A stretch of DNA of 64,000 nt from Burkholderia cepacia ATCC 25416 (GTDB taxonomy: Bacteria > Pseudomonadota > Gammaproteobacteria > Burkholderiales > Burkholderiaceae), in contig NZ_CP012981.1 in the NCBI RefSeq assembly GCF_001411495.1, forward strand, positions 1,426,001-1,490,000, read 5' to 3'. Below the pieces are notes generated by a model. The model had not been told where the DNA came from, ran no database searches, and saw only the letters and a program-made list of their open reading frames with translations. Position numbers and translations under genes: made by a program. Position 1 is the stretch's first letter. Each line of letters starts with the position of its first letter. Positions 48,601-56,561 of this stretch are shown here, one piece after another.

Positions 48601-49374
48601 ATGACCCACGCGCTTGAACGGTTCCGACTCGACGGCCGCCGCGCACTGATTACCGGTTCCGGACGCGGGATCGGGCTGACGCTTGCCCGCGGGCTGGCCG
48701 AAGCCGGCGCGGCGATCGTCATCAACGATCGCAATGAGGAGAAGGCCGCGACGCTCGTGCGGCATCTGCGCGAGGAAGGCTTCACGGCCGACTACGCGGT
48801 ATTCGACGTCGCCGAGCACGCGCAGGTGCGTGCGGCGATCGACGATTTCGAGGCGCGCGTCGGCGCAATCGACATCCTCGTGAACAACGCCGGCATCCAG
48901 CGCCGCGCGCCGCTCGACGCATTCGAACCCGACGACTGGCAGGCGCTGATGCGCGTGAACCTCGACGGCGTGTTCAACGTCGCGCAGGCGGTGGCGCGGC
49001 ACATGATCGCGCGCGGCCGCGGGAAGATCATCAACATCTGCTCGGTGCAGAGCGAGCTCGCGCGGCCGACGATCGCGCCGTATGCCGCGACCAAGGGCGC
49101 GGTGCGGATGCTGACCAAAGGGATGTGCGCCGACTGGGCGCGCCACGGCATCCAGGCGAACGGCCTCGCGCCCGGCTATTTCGAAACCGAACTCAACCGC
49201 GCGCTGGTCGACGACGCCGCGTTCTCGGACTGGCTGTGCAAGCGCACGCCGGCCGGCCGCTGGGGGCGCGTCGACGAGCTGTGCGGGGCGGCGATCTTCC
49301 TCGCATCGGCCGCGTCCGATTTCGTGAACGGCCAGACGCTGTTCGTCGACGGCGGCCTGACCAGCGCCGTCTGA
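48601..49374 (+). CDS. idnO: SDR-family oxidoreductase (gluconate 5-dehydrogenase type)
   Basis: The 257-residue short-chain dehydrogenase is close in pattern to IdnO/gluconate 5-dehydrogenase, which interconverts 5-ketogluconate and gluconate. It has TGSGRGIGLTLARGL (about residues 18-32), NNAGIQRRAPL (residues 93-103, a sequence typical of this group), ICSVQSELARPTIAPYAATKGA with the Ser and Tyr-x-x-x-Lys, and GYFETELN. The start follows gaggagacacgc. It is the first gene of a four-gene operon with MFS, 2-hydroxyacid and L-idonate-type dehydrogenases. The symbol reflects family only. Confidence 0.82.
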   Translation: MTHALERFRLDGRRALITGSGRGIGLTLARGLAEAGAAIVINDRNEEKAATLVRHLREEGFTADYAVFDVAEHAQVRAAIDDFEARVGAIDILVNNAGIQRRAPLDAFEPDDWQALMRVNLDGVFNVAQAVARHMIARGRGKIINICSVQSELARPTIAPYAATKGAVRMLTKGMCADWARHGIQANGLAPGYFETELNRALVDDAAFSDWLCKRTPAGRWGRVDELCGAAIFLASAASDFVNGQTLFVDGGLTSAV

Positions 49375-49527
49375 GCGGCGGCGCGAGCGCGCCATGCGCG
49401 CAGCGCCGTTGCGCCGGCCGCGGCCGGCATCCGAATTCCCAGAAGAGCCCGCCGCACGAGCGGGCCGATGTCCCGGTCGCGGTACGCGCCGGGTTCCGGA
49501 ACGGAAGGCAGGAGACAGGAGACAACG

Positions 49528-50976
49528 ATGGATCGCATTTCCCCGCCGCCCGCGCGGCACGATGCAGGGTCCGGTGCGCCGGGCGAGACCGTCGAGCGCC
49601 GCGGCGTCGACGCGAAGCAGCTCAACCGCGCGGCATGGACCTGCTCGCTCGGCAGCGCGCTCGAATACTACGATTTCGCGTTGTACACGCTCGCATCGGC
49701 GCTGGTTTTTGGGCCGCTGTTCTTTCCCGCGCAGACCGCCGAGACGCGGCTGATCGCGAGCTTCGGCACCTACTTCGTCGGCTTTGCGGTGCGCCCGCTC
49801 GGCGGGGTCGTGTTCGGCGTGCTCGGCGACCGGATCGGCCGCAAGTTCGTGCTGACGGCGACGGTGCTGCTGATGGGCGTCGCGAGCACGCTGATCGGCG
49901 TACTGCCGACCTTCGAAACGGCGGGCTACTGGGCCCCCGGGCTGCTCGTGCTGCTGCGCATCCTGCAGGGCCTCGGTGCCGGAGCCGAGCAGGCCGGCGC
50001 CGCGGTGCTGATGACCGAATACGCGCCGCCCGGCAAGCGCGGCTTCTATGCGTCGCTGCCGTTCCTGGGCATCCAGCTCGGCACGGTGCTGGCGGCCGCG
50101 GTCTATTTCCTGCTGCTCGCGAACCTCGACCGCGTCACCGACGGCTGGGGCTGGCGCGTGCCGTTCCTGTTCAGCGCGGTGATCGTCGCGGTCGGGATCT
50201 ACATGCGCGTGCGGCTGCACGAGTCGCCGACCTTCGTGCGGCTCGAGAAGCGTGCGCAGGTATTGGCGAATCCGCTGAAGAGCGCCGTGCAGCATTCGAA
50301 GCGCTCGCTGCTGATCGGCATCGGCCTGCGGATGGCCGAGAACGGCGGCTCGTCGATCTACCAGGCACTCGCCGTCAGCTATCTCGCGGGCGTGATCGGC
50401 ATGAAGGGGCCGATCGGCGCGCTCGCGCTGGTGTGCGCGGCGACCGTCGGCGCGTGTACGGTGCCGCTGGCGGGCCGGCTCAGCGACCGCTTCGGCCGCG
50501 TGCGCGTGTATCGCACGTTCGCGTGGCTGCAGCTCGCGCTCGCGTTCCCGGTGTGGTGGATCTTCAGCCAGGGGAACGTGGTCGCGAGCGTGATCGCGAT
50601 CTCGGTCGCGCAGGGCTTCGCGAACTGGGGGATGCTCGGCGCGCAGGCCGCGCTGCTGCCCGAACTGTTCGGCGCGCGGCATCGCTACATGGGCGTGTCG
50701 TTCTCGCGCGAAGTGTCGGCTGTGCTCGCGGGCGGGATTGCGCCGCTCGTCGGCGCGACGATCATCGCGACCGTGATCGCGCTGCACGGCGGCGATCACG
50801 CGGCCGGCGTGCGCGCCTGGGTGCCGATCGCCGCGTACCTGGTGCTGCTGACGCTGATCACGCTGTTCACGACGTCGCGGATGCCCGAAACGCTGAACCG
50901 CGATCTCGACGATCCGCTCGACGCGGCACAGGTGGCGCAGGCCCCGGGCGCCGATGCGCTCGCGCGGCACGCATGA
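49528..50976 (+). CDS. MFS transporter, metabolite:H+ symporter type
   Basis: The 482-residue protein has twelve predicted helices and the MHS-family hallmarks, including SALEYYDFALYTLASALVFG near helix 1 (split), the loop motif GVLGDRIGRKFVL (about residues 95-107) and ILQGLGAGAEQAGAAVLM. These importers bring in organic or sugar acids with protons. The start follows acaggagacaacg. Its place between a ketogluconate-type reductase and a 2-hydroxyacid dehydrogenase suggests uptake of a sugar acid such as idonate or a ketogluconate. Confidence 0.88.
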   Translation: MDRISPPPARHDAGSGAPGETVERRGVDAKQLNRAAWTCSLGSALEYYDFALYTLASALVFGPLFFPAQTAETRLIASFGTYFVGFAVRPLGGVVFGVLGDRIGRKFVLTATVLLMGVASTLIGVLPTFETAGYWAPGLLVLLRILQGLGAGAEQAGAAVLMTEYAPPGKRGFYASLPFLGIQLGTVLAAAVYFLLLANLDRVTDGWGWRVPFLFSAVIVAVGIYMRVRLHESPTFVRLEKRAQVLANPLKSAVQHSKRSLLIGIGLRMAENGGSSIYQALAVSYLAGVIGMKGPIGALALVCAATVGACTVPLAGRLSDRFGRVRVYRTFAWLQLALAFPVWWIFSQGNVVASVIAISVAQGFANWGMLGAQAALLPELFGARHRYMGVSFSREVSAVLAGGIAPLVGATIIATVIALHGGDHAAGVRAWVPIAAYLVLLTLITLFTTSRMPETLNRDLDDPLDAAQVAQAPGADALARHA

Positions 50977-51045
50977 ACGGGTCGGGCGGCTGACGCGGCC
51001 CGGCCTGCCTTCGCATTCAACTTATCTCGACAGGAGCAAGCGCAG

Positions 51046-52002
51046 ATGGCGCACGAATCGACCCAGCGGCCCGAACTGCTGATGACGGGCCCTTACCAGC
51101 CGTGGGACGACGCATGGCTGTCGGCAGGCTATGACGTCCACCGGCTGTGGGAAGCCGCCGACCGCGCGGCGTTCCTCGCCGAACACGGCGCCGGCGTGCG
51201 CGCGATCGCGACGCGCGGCGATCTCGGCGCGAATGCCGCGCTGATCGCCGCGCTGCCGAAGCTCGAGATCATCGCGTGCTACGGCGTCGGCACCGATGCG
51301 ATCGACTTGGCCGCCGCGCGCGAGCGCGGCATCCGCGTGACGAACACGCCCGACGTGCTGACCGGCGACGTGGCCGACCTCGGCGTCGGGCTCGCGCTCG
51401 CGATGATGCGCCGCATCGGCGCCGGCGACGCGTACGTGCGTTCCGGCGCCTGGCGCGACGGCGACATGCCGCTCGTCACGCGGCTGTACGGCAAGCGCGT
51501 CGGCGTGGTCGGCTTCGGCCGGATCGGCTCGACGATCGCGCGCCGGCTGTCGGGCTTCGACGTCGAGCTCGGTTACTTCGACGTCGCGCCGCGCGCGGAC
51601 AGCCCGCACCGCTTCTTCGGCGACCTCGCCGAGCTGGCCGGCTGGTGCGACCTGCTGATCGTCACGCTCGCGGGCGGGCCGGCGACGCGTCACCTCGTCG
51701 GCGCCGCCGTGCTCGACGCGCTCGGGCCGCAAGGCTATCTGGTGAACGTGTCGCGCGGCACGACCGTCGACGAACCCGCGCTGCTCGACGCGCTCGAGCG
51801 CGGTGCGATCGCCGGTGCGGCGCTCGACGTGTTCTGGAACGAGCCGCGCATCGACCCGCGTTTCCTCGCGTTGCCGAACGTGCTGCTGCAGCCGCACCAT
51901 GCGAGCGGCACGATCGAGACGCGCCAGGCGATGGGCTGGCTGGTGCGCGACAACCTTGCCGAGCACTTCGCCGGCGCGCCGCTGGTCACGCCGGTCGTCT
52001 GA
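51046..52002 (+). CDS. D-isomer-specific 2-hydroxyacid dehydrogenase (2-ketogluconate reductase type)
   Basis: The 318-residue protein is a D-2-hydroxyacid dehydrogenase, a group that includes glyoxylate/hydroxypyruvate and 2-ketogluconate reductases. The Rossmann motif GVVGFGRIGSTIARRL (about residues 148-163) and the catalytic trio (Arg in VNVSRGTTVDE, Glu in WNEPRIDP, His in LQPHHASGT) are seen. IIACYGVGTDAIDL precedes the domain. The start follows aggagcaagcgcag. Operon context with the MFS and L-idonate-type dehydrogenase genes suggests a 2-keto sugar acid as substrate. Confidence 0.87.
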   Translation: MAHESTQRPELLMTGPYQPWDDAWLSAGYDVHRLWEAADRAAFLAEHGAGVRAIATRGDLGANAALIAALPKLEIIACYGVGTDAIDLAAARERGIRVTNTPDVLTGDVADLGVGLALAMMRRIGAGDAYVRSGAWRDGDMPLVTRLYGKRVGVVGFGRIGSTIARRLSGFDVELGYFDVAPRADSPHRFFGDLAELAGWCDLLIVTLAGGPATRHLVGAAVLDALGPQGYLVNVSRGTTVDEPALLDALERGAIAGAALDVFWNEPRIDPRFLALPNVLLQPHHASGTIETRQAMGWLVRDNLAEHFAGAPLVTPVV

Positions 52003-52012
52003 GGAGGCTGTC

Positions 52013-53071
52013 ATGCGTATGCGTTGCATGTGTGTCGTGATCCACGGGCCGAACGACCTGCGGGTGGAAGAACAGGACGCGGGCGAGATCGGCCCGGGTC
52101 AGGTGCGCGTCGAGGTCGCGATGGGCGGCATCTGCGGCTCCGATCTCCATTACTTCCGGCACGGCGGCTTCGGTGCGATCCGGCTGCAGCAGCCGATGGT
52201 GCTCGGCCACGAGGTCGCCGGCACGGTCGCGGAAGTCGCGCCGGACGTGACGTCGGTGAAGGTCGGCGATCGCGTCGCGGTCAATCCGAGCCGGCCGTGC
52301 GGTGCGTGCCGCTACTGCCTCGAAGGGCTGCCGAACCAGTGCCTCGACATGCGCTTCTACGGCAGCGCGATGCGGATGCCGCACGTGCAGGGCGCATTCC
52401 GCAACGCGCTCGTGTGCGACGCGGTGCAGTGCGTGAAGGTTGCCGATCACGTGCCGATGTCGCTCGCGGCGCTCGCCGAACCGTTCGCGGTCGGGCTGCA
52501 TGCGGTGTCGCGCGCGGGCCCGCTGATCGGCAAGCGCGTGCTCGTGTCGGGCTGCGGGCCGATCGGCGTGCTCGCCGTCGCGGCGGCGCGCGTGCACGGC
52601 GCGGCGGAGATCGTCGCGACTGACGTCGTCGAGGCGCCGCTGGAAGTGGCGAGCGCGCTCGGCGCCGACCGCACGATCAACGCGGCGGCCGACGCCGGAT
52701 GGGTCGAGCGCTACAGCGCCGGCAAGGGCACGTTCGACGTGATGATCGAGTGTTCGGGCAATGCGCGCGCGCTGCGCGACGGGCTGGACGTGATGCGTCC
52801 GCGCGGGGTCGTCGTGCAGCTCGGGCTCGGCGGCGACGTCAGCCTGCCGCAGAACGTCGTGGTCGCGAAGGAGCTGTCGATTTGCGGTTCGTTCCGCTTT
52901 CACGCGGAATTCGCGCTCGCGGTGCAGCTCATCAACGCGGGGCGCGTCGACCTGCGGCCGGCCGTCACGCGCGTGTTCCCGATGCGCGACGCGAACCTCG
53001 CGTTCGAACTGGCCGGCGACCGGCAGCGTGCGATGAAGGTGCTGATCGATTTCGTCGACGAAGCTGCGTGA
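52013..53071 (+). CDS. idnD: Zinc-dependent alcohol dehydrogenase, L-idonate 5-dehydrogenase type
   Basis: L-idonate 5-dehydrogenase oxidises L-idonate to 5-ketogluconate. The 352-residue medium-chain dehydrogenase shows the catalytic zinc site (GGICGSDLHY with Cys, and LGHEVAGTV with His-Glu), the structural zinc cysteines in PCGACRYCLEGLPNQC and the NAD loop SGCGPIGVLAVAAA (about residues 174-187). The ribosome site (gaggagg) begins at the stop codon of the preceding gene. A strong bidirectional terminator follows. The exact polyol substrate could differ (for example sorbitol). Confidence 0.85.
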   Translation: MRMRCMCVVIHGPNDLRVEEQDAGEIGPGQVRVEVAMGGICGSDLHYFRHGGFGAIRLQQPMVLGHEVAGTVAEVAPDVTSVKVGDRVAVNPSRPCGACRYCLEGLPNQCLDMRFYGSAMRMPHVQGAFRNALVCDAVQCVKVADHVPMSLAALAEPFAVGLHAVSRAGPLIGKRVLVSGCGPIGVLAVAAARVHGAAEIVATDVVEAPLEVASALGADRTINAAADAGWVERYSAGKGTFDVMIECSGNARALRDGLDVMRPRGVVVQLGLGGDVSLPQNVVVAKELSICGSFRFHAEFALAVQLINAGRVDLRPAVTRVFPMRDANLAFELAGDRQRAMKVLIDFVDEAA

Positions 53072-53109
53072 CGGTCACGCACTGGCGCGACTGTCTCGAC
53101 GCGATCGTG

Positions 53110-53148
53110 AAAAGGGCACGCCCGCGCTTCGCGGGGCGTGCCCTTTTT
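53110..53148. terminator. Bidirectional terminator between the idn-type operon and the MFS gene
   Basis: The arms gggcacgccc (53114-53123) and gggcgtgccc (53134-53143) are flanked by aaaa on the left and ttttt on the right. It can stop transcripts from both convergent genes. Confidence 0.9.
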
Positions 53149-53176
53149 CATGGTGACGAGAAAACGCCCCGCTGAA

Positions 53177-54376
53177 TTACTGCGTGACCTGCCGCGCGCC
53201 GGCGCGCTGCGACGCGAGCCACAACACGACCAGCACGCCCGCGAGCGCCGCGCCCGCGATGCACACGCCGCGCCAGCCGTCGATGCCGTACGCGACGCTC
53301 GCCGCGAACGACCCGAGCGCGCCGCCGATGAAGTAGCTTGTCAGGTAGATCGTCGTCACGCGGCTGCGCGCGTTGCCGGCCAGCGCATAGATCACGCTCT
53401 GGTTCGAGATGTGGACGCCCTGCACGCCGACGTCGAGCAGCAGGATGCCCGCGATCAGCGCCGCCAGCGAGTGCGCGCCGGTCGCGATCAGCGCGAACGA
53501 CGCGAGCACGGCCGCCGCGAACAAGCCCGTCGCGGCATTGCCGTGTCCGCGATCGACCAGCCGGCCGGCCGACGTCGCCGCGAGCGCGCCTACCGCGCCG
53601 ACGACGCCGAACAGGCCGATCTGCCCTTCGGAATAGCTGTACGGCGGCTGGCTCAGCAGGAACGTGAGGCCCGTCCACAGCAGGCTGAAGCACGCGAACA
53701 CGAGCGCGCCGTAGGCGGAGCGCAGCGCGATCAGCGGTTGCGCGCGCACCAGCGCGACGAGCGACTTCATCAGCGCCGCATAGTCGAGGCGCGCGTCGCG
53801 GCGATCCTTCGGCAGCTTCACGGCGAGCACGGCCGTCAGCGCGAGCACCATCACCGCGGCGATGCCGTACACGGCCCGCCAGCCGAACCCGTCGGCGATC
53901 GCACCGGCCGCGACGCGCGCGAGCAGGATGCCGAGCAGCAGCCCGCTCATCACGGTGCCGACCGCGCGGCCGCGCGAGCGCGCGTCGGCGAGCGACGCCG
54001 CGAACGGCACCAGCAGCTGCGTCGAACAGGTGACGAAGCCGACCGCGACGTTCGCGACGACGAACATCGTGAAGTTCGTGCTGAACGTGACCGCGGCCAG
54101 CGCGACGACGTTGAGCATCAGCAGCCGCACGATCAGCGTGTGGCGGTTGACCGCGTCGCCGAGCGGGACGATCAGCAGCAGGCTCGCCGCATAACCGAGC
54201 TGCGTCAGCGTGACGAGATAGCCGAGTTCGGTCGGCGCGCGGCCGAAGCTGTGCGCGATCGCGGCGAGCAGCGGCTGCGCGTAATAGATGTTGCCGATGA
54301 CGATGCCGCACGCGCACGCGAACAGCAGCGTCATGCCGCGGGTCAGGGGAGGATGGTTGTCTTGATGCGGTTCCAT
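53177..54376 (-). CDS. MFS transporter (drug/metabolite efflux type)
   Basis: The 399-residue protein has twelve hydrophobic helices and the DHA1-type loop motif after helix 2 (VPLGDAVNRHTLIVRLLML region) and the helix-5 region GTVMSGLLLGILLARVAAGAIAD. It resembles the predicted-arabinose-efflux and YnfM-type permeases. The ATG at 54376 is chosen because the frame upstream is proline/arginine-rich. It is divergent from a LysR gene, the standard layout for a regulated exporter. The substrate is unknown. Confidence 0.87.
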   Translation of the reverse strand: MEPHQDNHPPLTRGMTLLFACACGIVIGNIYYAQPLLAAIAHSFGRAPTELGYLVTLTQLGYAASLLLIVPLGDAVNRHTLIVRLLMLNVVALAAVTFSTNFTMFVVANVAVGFVTCSTQLLVPFAASLADARSRGRAVGTVMSGLLLGILLARVAAGAIADGFGWRAVYGIAAVMVLALTAVLAVKLPKDRRDARLDYAALMKSLVALVRAQPLIALRSAYGALVFACFSLLWTGLTFLLSQPPYSYSEGQIGLFGVVGAVGALAATSAGRLVDRGHGNAATGLFAAAVLASFALIATGAHSLAALIAGILLLDVGVQGVHISNQSVIYALAGNARSRVTTIYLTSYFIGGALGSFAASVAYGIDGWRGVCIAGAALAGVLVVLWLASQRAGARQVTQ

Positions 54377-54689
54377 GGTCGCGAAAAACAGCGGCGCCGG
54401 CCGGCGGCACGGGGGCTGTCGGCTGCGCGGGGTGACGGAAATCGGGGCCGGCATCAACGGATCGGCGGTGAACCGATGCGCGCCGGGCGGATCGCGGCCG
54501 GGCCCGGATCGGGCGGGCGGCGGATCGTCGTGCGGCGGGCGCAGGCAGGCGGGCCCGGGCGGGCCGTTCCGATGCGCAAAGCAGGTGCGATGCGCCGGAA
54601 CGGATGTGCGTATGATGCGGGAATCGAACCATAGCGTCCAAGACTGGATCGTTATGCTCTTCATTGGTAAAACCAATACGTCGGCCGCC
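54377..54689. other. Divergent MFS-LysR spacer
   Basis: No gene is seen in these 313 bases. The first 200 are GC-rich and featureless. Near the LysR start there is a possible -10 tatgct (54653-54658) with a poor -35, followed by the palindrome at 54663-54677, which would sit over the transcription start. Confidence 0.4.
54663..54677. promoter_or_regulatory. Palindrome attggt-aaa-accaat upstream of LysR
   Basis: The 15-bp perfect palindrome has arms attggt and accaat around aaa. It obeys T-N11-A (T at 54664, A at 54676), so the LysR protein is the simplest candidate to bind it. It also matches the GGT-N3-ACC pattern found twice around the GntR-dctA pair. Confidence 0.5.
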
Positions 54690-55580
54690 ATGCTACTCCG
54701 CCACATCCGCTATTTCCTGGCCGTCGCCGAGCAGCGCAGTTTCACGCGCGCGGCCGACGCGCTGCACGTGTCGCAGCCGACGCTGTCGCAGCAGGTCCGC
54801 CAGCTCGAGGAAACGCTCGGCGTGCAGCTGTTCGACCGCTCGGGCCGCACGGTGCAGCTCACCGAGTTCGGCGAGGTCTATGCGCGCCACGCGCGCGCCG
54901 CGCTGCACGAACTCGATACGGGGCAGCGCGCGCTGCACGACGTCGCCGGCCTCGGCGGCGGGTCGTTGCGGCTCGCGATGATGCCGACCTTCGCGGCCTA
55001 CCTGAGCGGCTCGCTGATCGACGCGTTCCATGCCGACTATCCGAACGTCGCGCTGACGATCGACGCGATGCCGCAGGAACGCATCGAGGCGCTGCTCGCC
55101 GACGACCGGCTCGACGCGGGCTTCGCGTTCATGCCGCCGCGGGCGCCGGACGTCGACGCACTGCCGCTGTGGGACGAGCCGCTCGCGCTCGTGACGGGCC
55201 GCACGCACCGTCTTGCGCGGCGGCGCCGCGCGCTGACGCCGGCCGAGCTCGGCGGCGAGCCGCTGGTGCTGCTGAGCCGCGCGTTCGCGACGCGCGAGAG
55301 CATCGACCGCTATTTCATCGAGCACGGCGCGAGGCCGAAGATCGCGATCGAGACGAATACGGTCAGCGCGGTGCTGGAGCTCGTGCGGTGCGGCCGGCTC
55401 GCGACGGTGCTGCCCGACGCGGTCGCGCGCGAGAGTGCCGACCTGTGCGCGCTGGAGATCGATCCGCCGCTGCCCGCGCGCACGGCGGCGCTGCTGACAC
55501 GCAAGGGCGCGTACCGCAGCGTCGCGGCGCGCGCGTTCATCGAGCGTGCGCTCGCGTATCGGGATCCGTCGGGAGGTTGA
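54690..55580 (+). CDS. LysR-family transcriptional regulator
   Basis: The 296-residue protein starts LLRHIRYFLAVAEQRSFTRAA, typical of CynR-like LysR regulators, with helix-turn-helix RAADALHVSQPTLSQQVRQL (about residues 18-37) and a substrate domain from about residue 90 (GSLRLAMMPTFAAYL). The ATG at 54690 was chosen over one twelve codons upstream because that one would overlap the palindrome. It is divergent from the MFS gene and likely controls it. The effector is unknown. Confidence 0.9.
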   Translation: MLLRHIRYFLAVAEQRSFTRAADALHVSQPTLSQQVRQLEETLGVQLFDRSGRTVQLTEFGEVYARHARAALHELDTGQRALHDVAGLGGGSLRLAMMPTFAAYLSGSLIDAFHADYPNVALTIDAMPQERIEALLADDRLDAGFAFMPPRAPDVDALPLWDEPLALVTGRTHRLARRRRALTPAELGGEPLVLLSRAFATRESIDRYFIEHGARPKIAIETNTVSAVLELVRCGRLATVLPDAVARESADLCALEIDPPLPARTAALLTRKGAYRSVAARAFIERALAYRDPSGG

Positions 55581-55625
55581 CCGGTACGACGGGGCGGCGC
55601 GCGCGGCGCGCGGCCGCCCGGGCCG

Positions 55626-56318
55626 TCAGGTGCGCGGTGTCGGGAAGAAGATGCCCGCGCGCTGCGCGGCGTTCGCGATGTGCGTTTCGATCGCGGTGCC
55701 CGCGGCGGCCGCATCGCGTGCGATCAGCGCGTCGACGATCGCGCGGTGCTCGGTCCACGTCGACAGCAGCAGCTCGCGCCGGTAGAACGGCATGCGCTGG
55801 CTTTCCTTCATGATGTCGGCGCTGCTGCGCAGGATCGATTCGATCGCCGCGTTGCCCGCGAGATGGATGATCCGCATGTGGAAGTCGAAGTCGAGCTGCG
55901 ATGCCGCGTCGAGCTCGCTTTCGGTGAGCGCGACGTGCAGGTCGGCGAGATTGTCCTCGAACCACGCGATGTCGTCGTCGGTGACGACGTGCGCGGCCAT
56001 TCGCGCGGCGAATCCTTCGAGCGCGTAGCGCATCTGGTAGGTATCGGGCGGCGACGACTGCTCGGCGAACCGCCACGCATGGGCGGCCGTGGCCTGCGCG
56101 CTTTCGACATACACGCCCTTGCCCGCGCGGATGCGCAGCATCCCGAGCGCCTCGAGCGTCGACAGCGCCTCGCGCAGCGACGCGCGGCTGATCTCCAGCT
56201 CCTCGGAGAGCTGGCGCTGGGCCGGCAGCAGGCTGCCGACCGGATACACGCCTGCCTCGATCCGGTCGCGGATCGTCGCGATGGCGGCGTCGGTCACGGT
56301 ATGCGGAACGTTTTTCAT
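55626..56318 (-). CDS. GntR-family regulator, FCD subfamily, divergent from dctA
   Basis: The 230-residue protein has a GntR winged helix (residues about 5-75, with LPAQRQLSEELEISRASLREALSTLEALG holding the recognition helix; the SRASLREAL core is diagnostic) and a C-terminal all-helical FCD domain (about residues 90-220) with metal/ligand residues in DFDFHMRIIHLAGN and TEHRAIVDAL. FCD regulators respond to small carboxylates. The start MKNVPHTV follows the palindrome at 56332-56346. By position it should repress dctA and itself. Confidence 0.9.
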   Translation of the reverse strand: MKNVPHTVTDAAIATIRDRIEAGVYPVGSLLPAQRQLSEELEISRASLREALSTLEALGMLRIRAGKGVYVESAQATAAHAWRFAEQSSPPDTYQMRYALEGFAARMAAHVVTDDDIAWFEDNLADLHVALTESELDAASQLDFDFHMRIIHLAGNAAIESILRSSADIMKESQRMPFYRRELLLSTWTEHRAIVDALIARDAAAAGTAIETHIANAAQRAGIFFPTPRT

Positions 56319-56331
56319 GAGGTGAACTTTG

Positions 56332-56352
56332 GCCGGTCTGACCGGCATTGTA
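56332..56352 (-). promoter_or_regulatory. gntR -10 box and overlapping operator-like palindrome
   Basis: On the minus strand the hexamer tacaat (complement of 56347-56352) is followed at once by the perfect palindrome gccggt-ctg-accggc (56332-56346). A protein bound there would cover the transcription start, consistent with autorepression. The -35 is poorly defined. Confidence 0.5.
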
Positions 56353-56463
56353 ATCCGCACGCAGGCGGTGCATGGACGCCCTACGGGAAAGCCACGATCT
56401 GCCCCTGTCCGGTGCGTGTCAGGCGGGTGGGGAGGGGGTGGGAAATCCCTATTTTGTCCGTCC

Positions 56464-56492
56464 TTGACGCCACTATATCGGCTTCCTACTAT
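56464..56492 (+). promoter_or_regulatory. Sigma-70 promoter of dctA
   Basis: A -35 box ttgacg (56464-56469) and a -10 box tactat (56487-56492) are spaced by 17 bases. This is the best promoter match in the window. The expected start is near 56499, about 63 bases before the dctA start codon. Confidence 0.7.
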
Positions 56493-56505
56493 CGACCATA
56501 ACATC

Positions 56506-56520
56506 ACTGGTCTTACCAGT
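56506..56520. promoter_or_regulatory. Operator-like palindrome actggt-ctt-accagt in the dctA leader
   Basis: This perfect 15-bp palindrome lies about 8-22 bases after the predicted dctA transcription start. It shares the TGGT-N3-ACCA pattern known for FCD-type GntR regulators and has the same architecture as the palindrome at the gntR start. Confidence 0.6.
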
Positions 56521-56561
56521 ATGAACAGACGAAACTGCAACCGTTGGATCGGGAGAGCGCC

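Noticed and set aside
47335..50970. A 1211-codon minus-strand open frame opposite gapA, the SDR and the MFS gene
   Set aside because: It runs across unrelated genes on the other strand, in an alternative frame to the LysR gene, and its composition is that of antisense GC-rich sequence.
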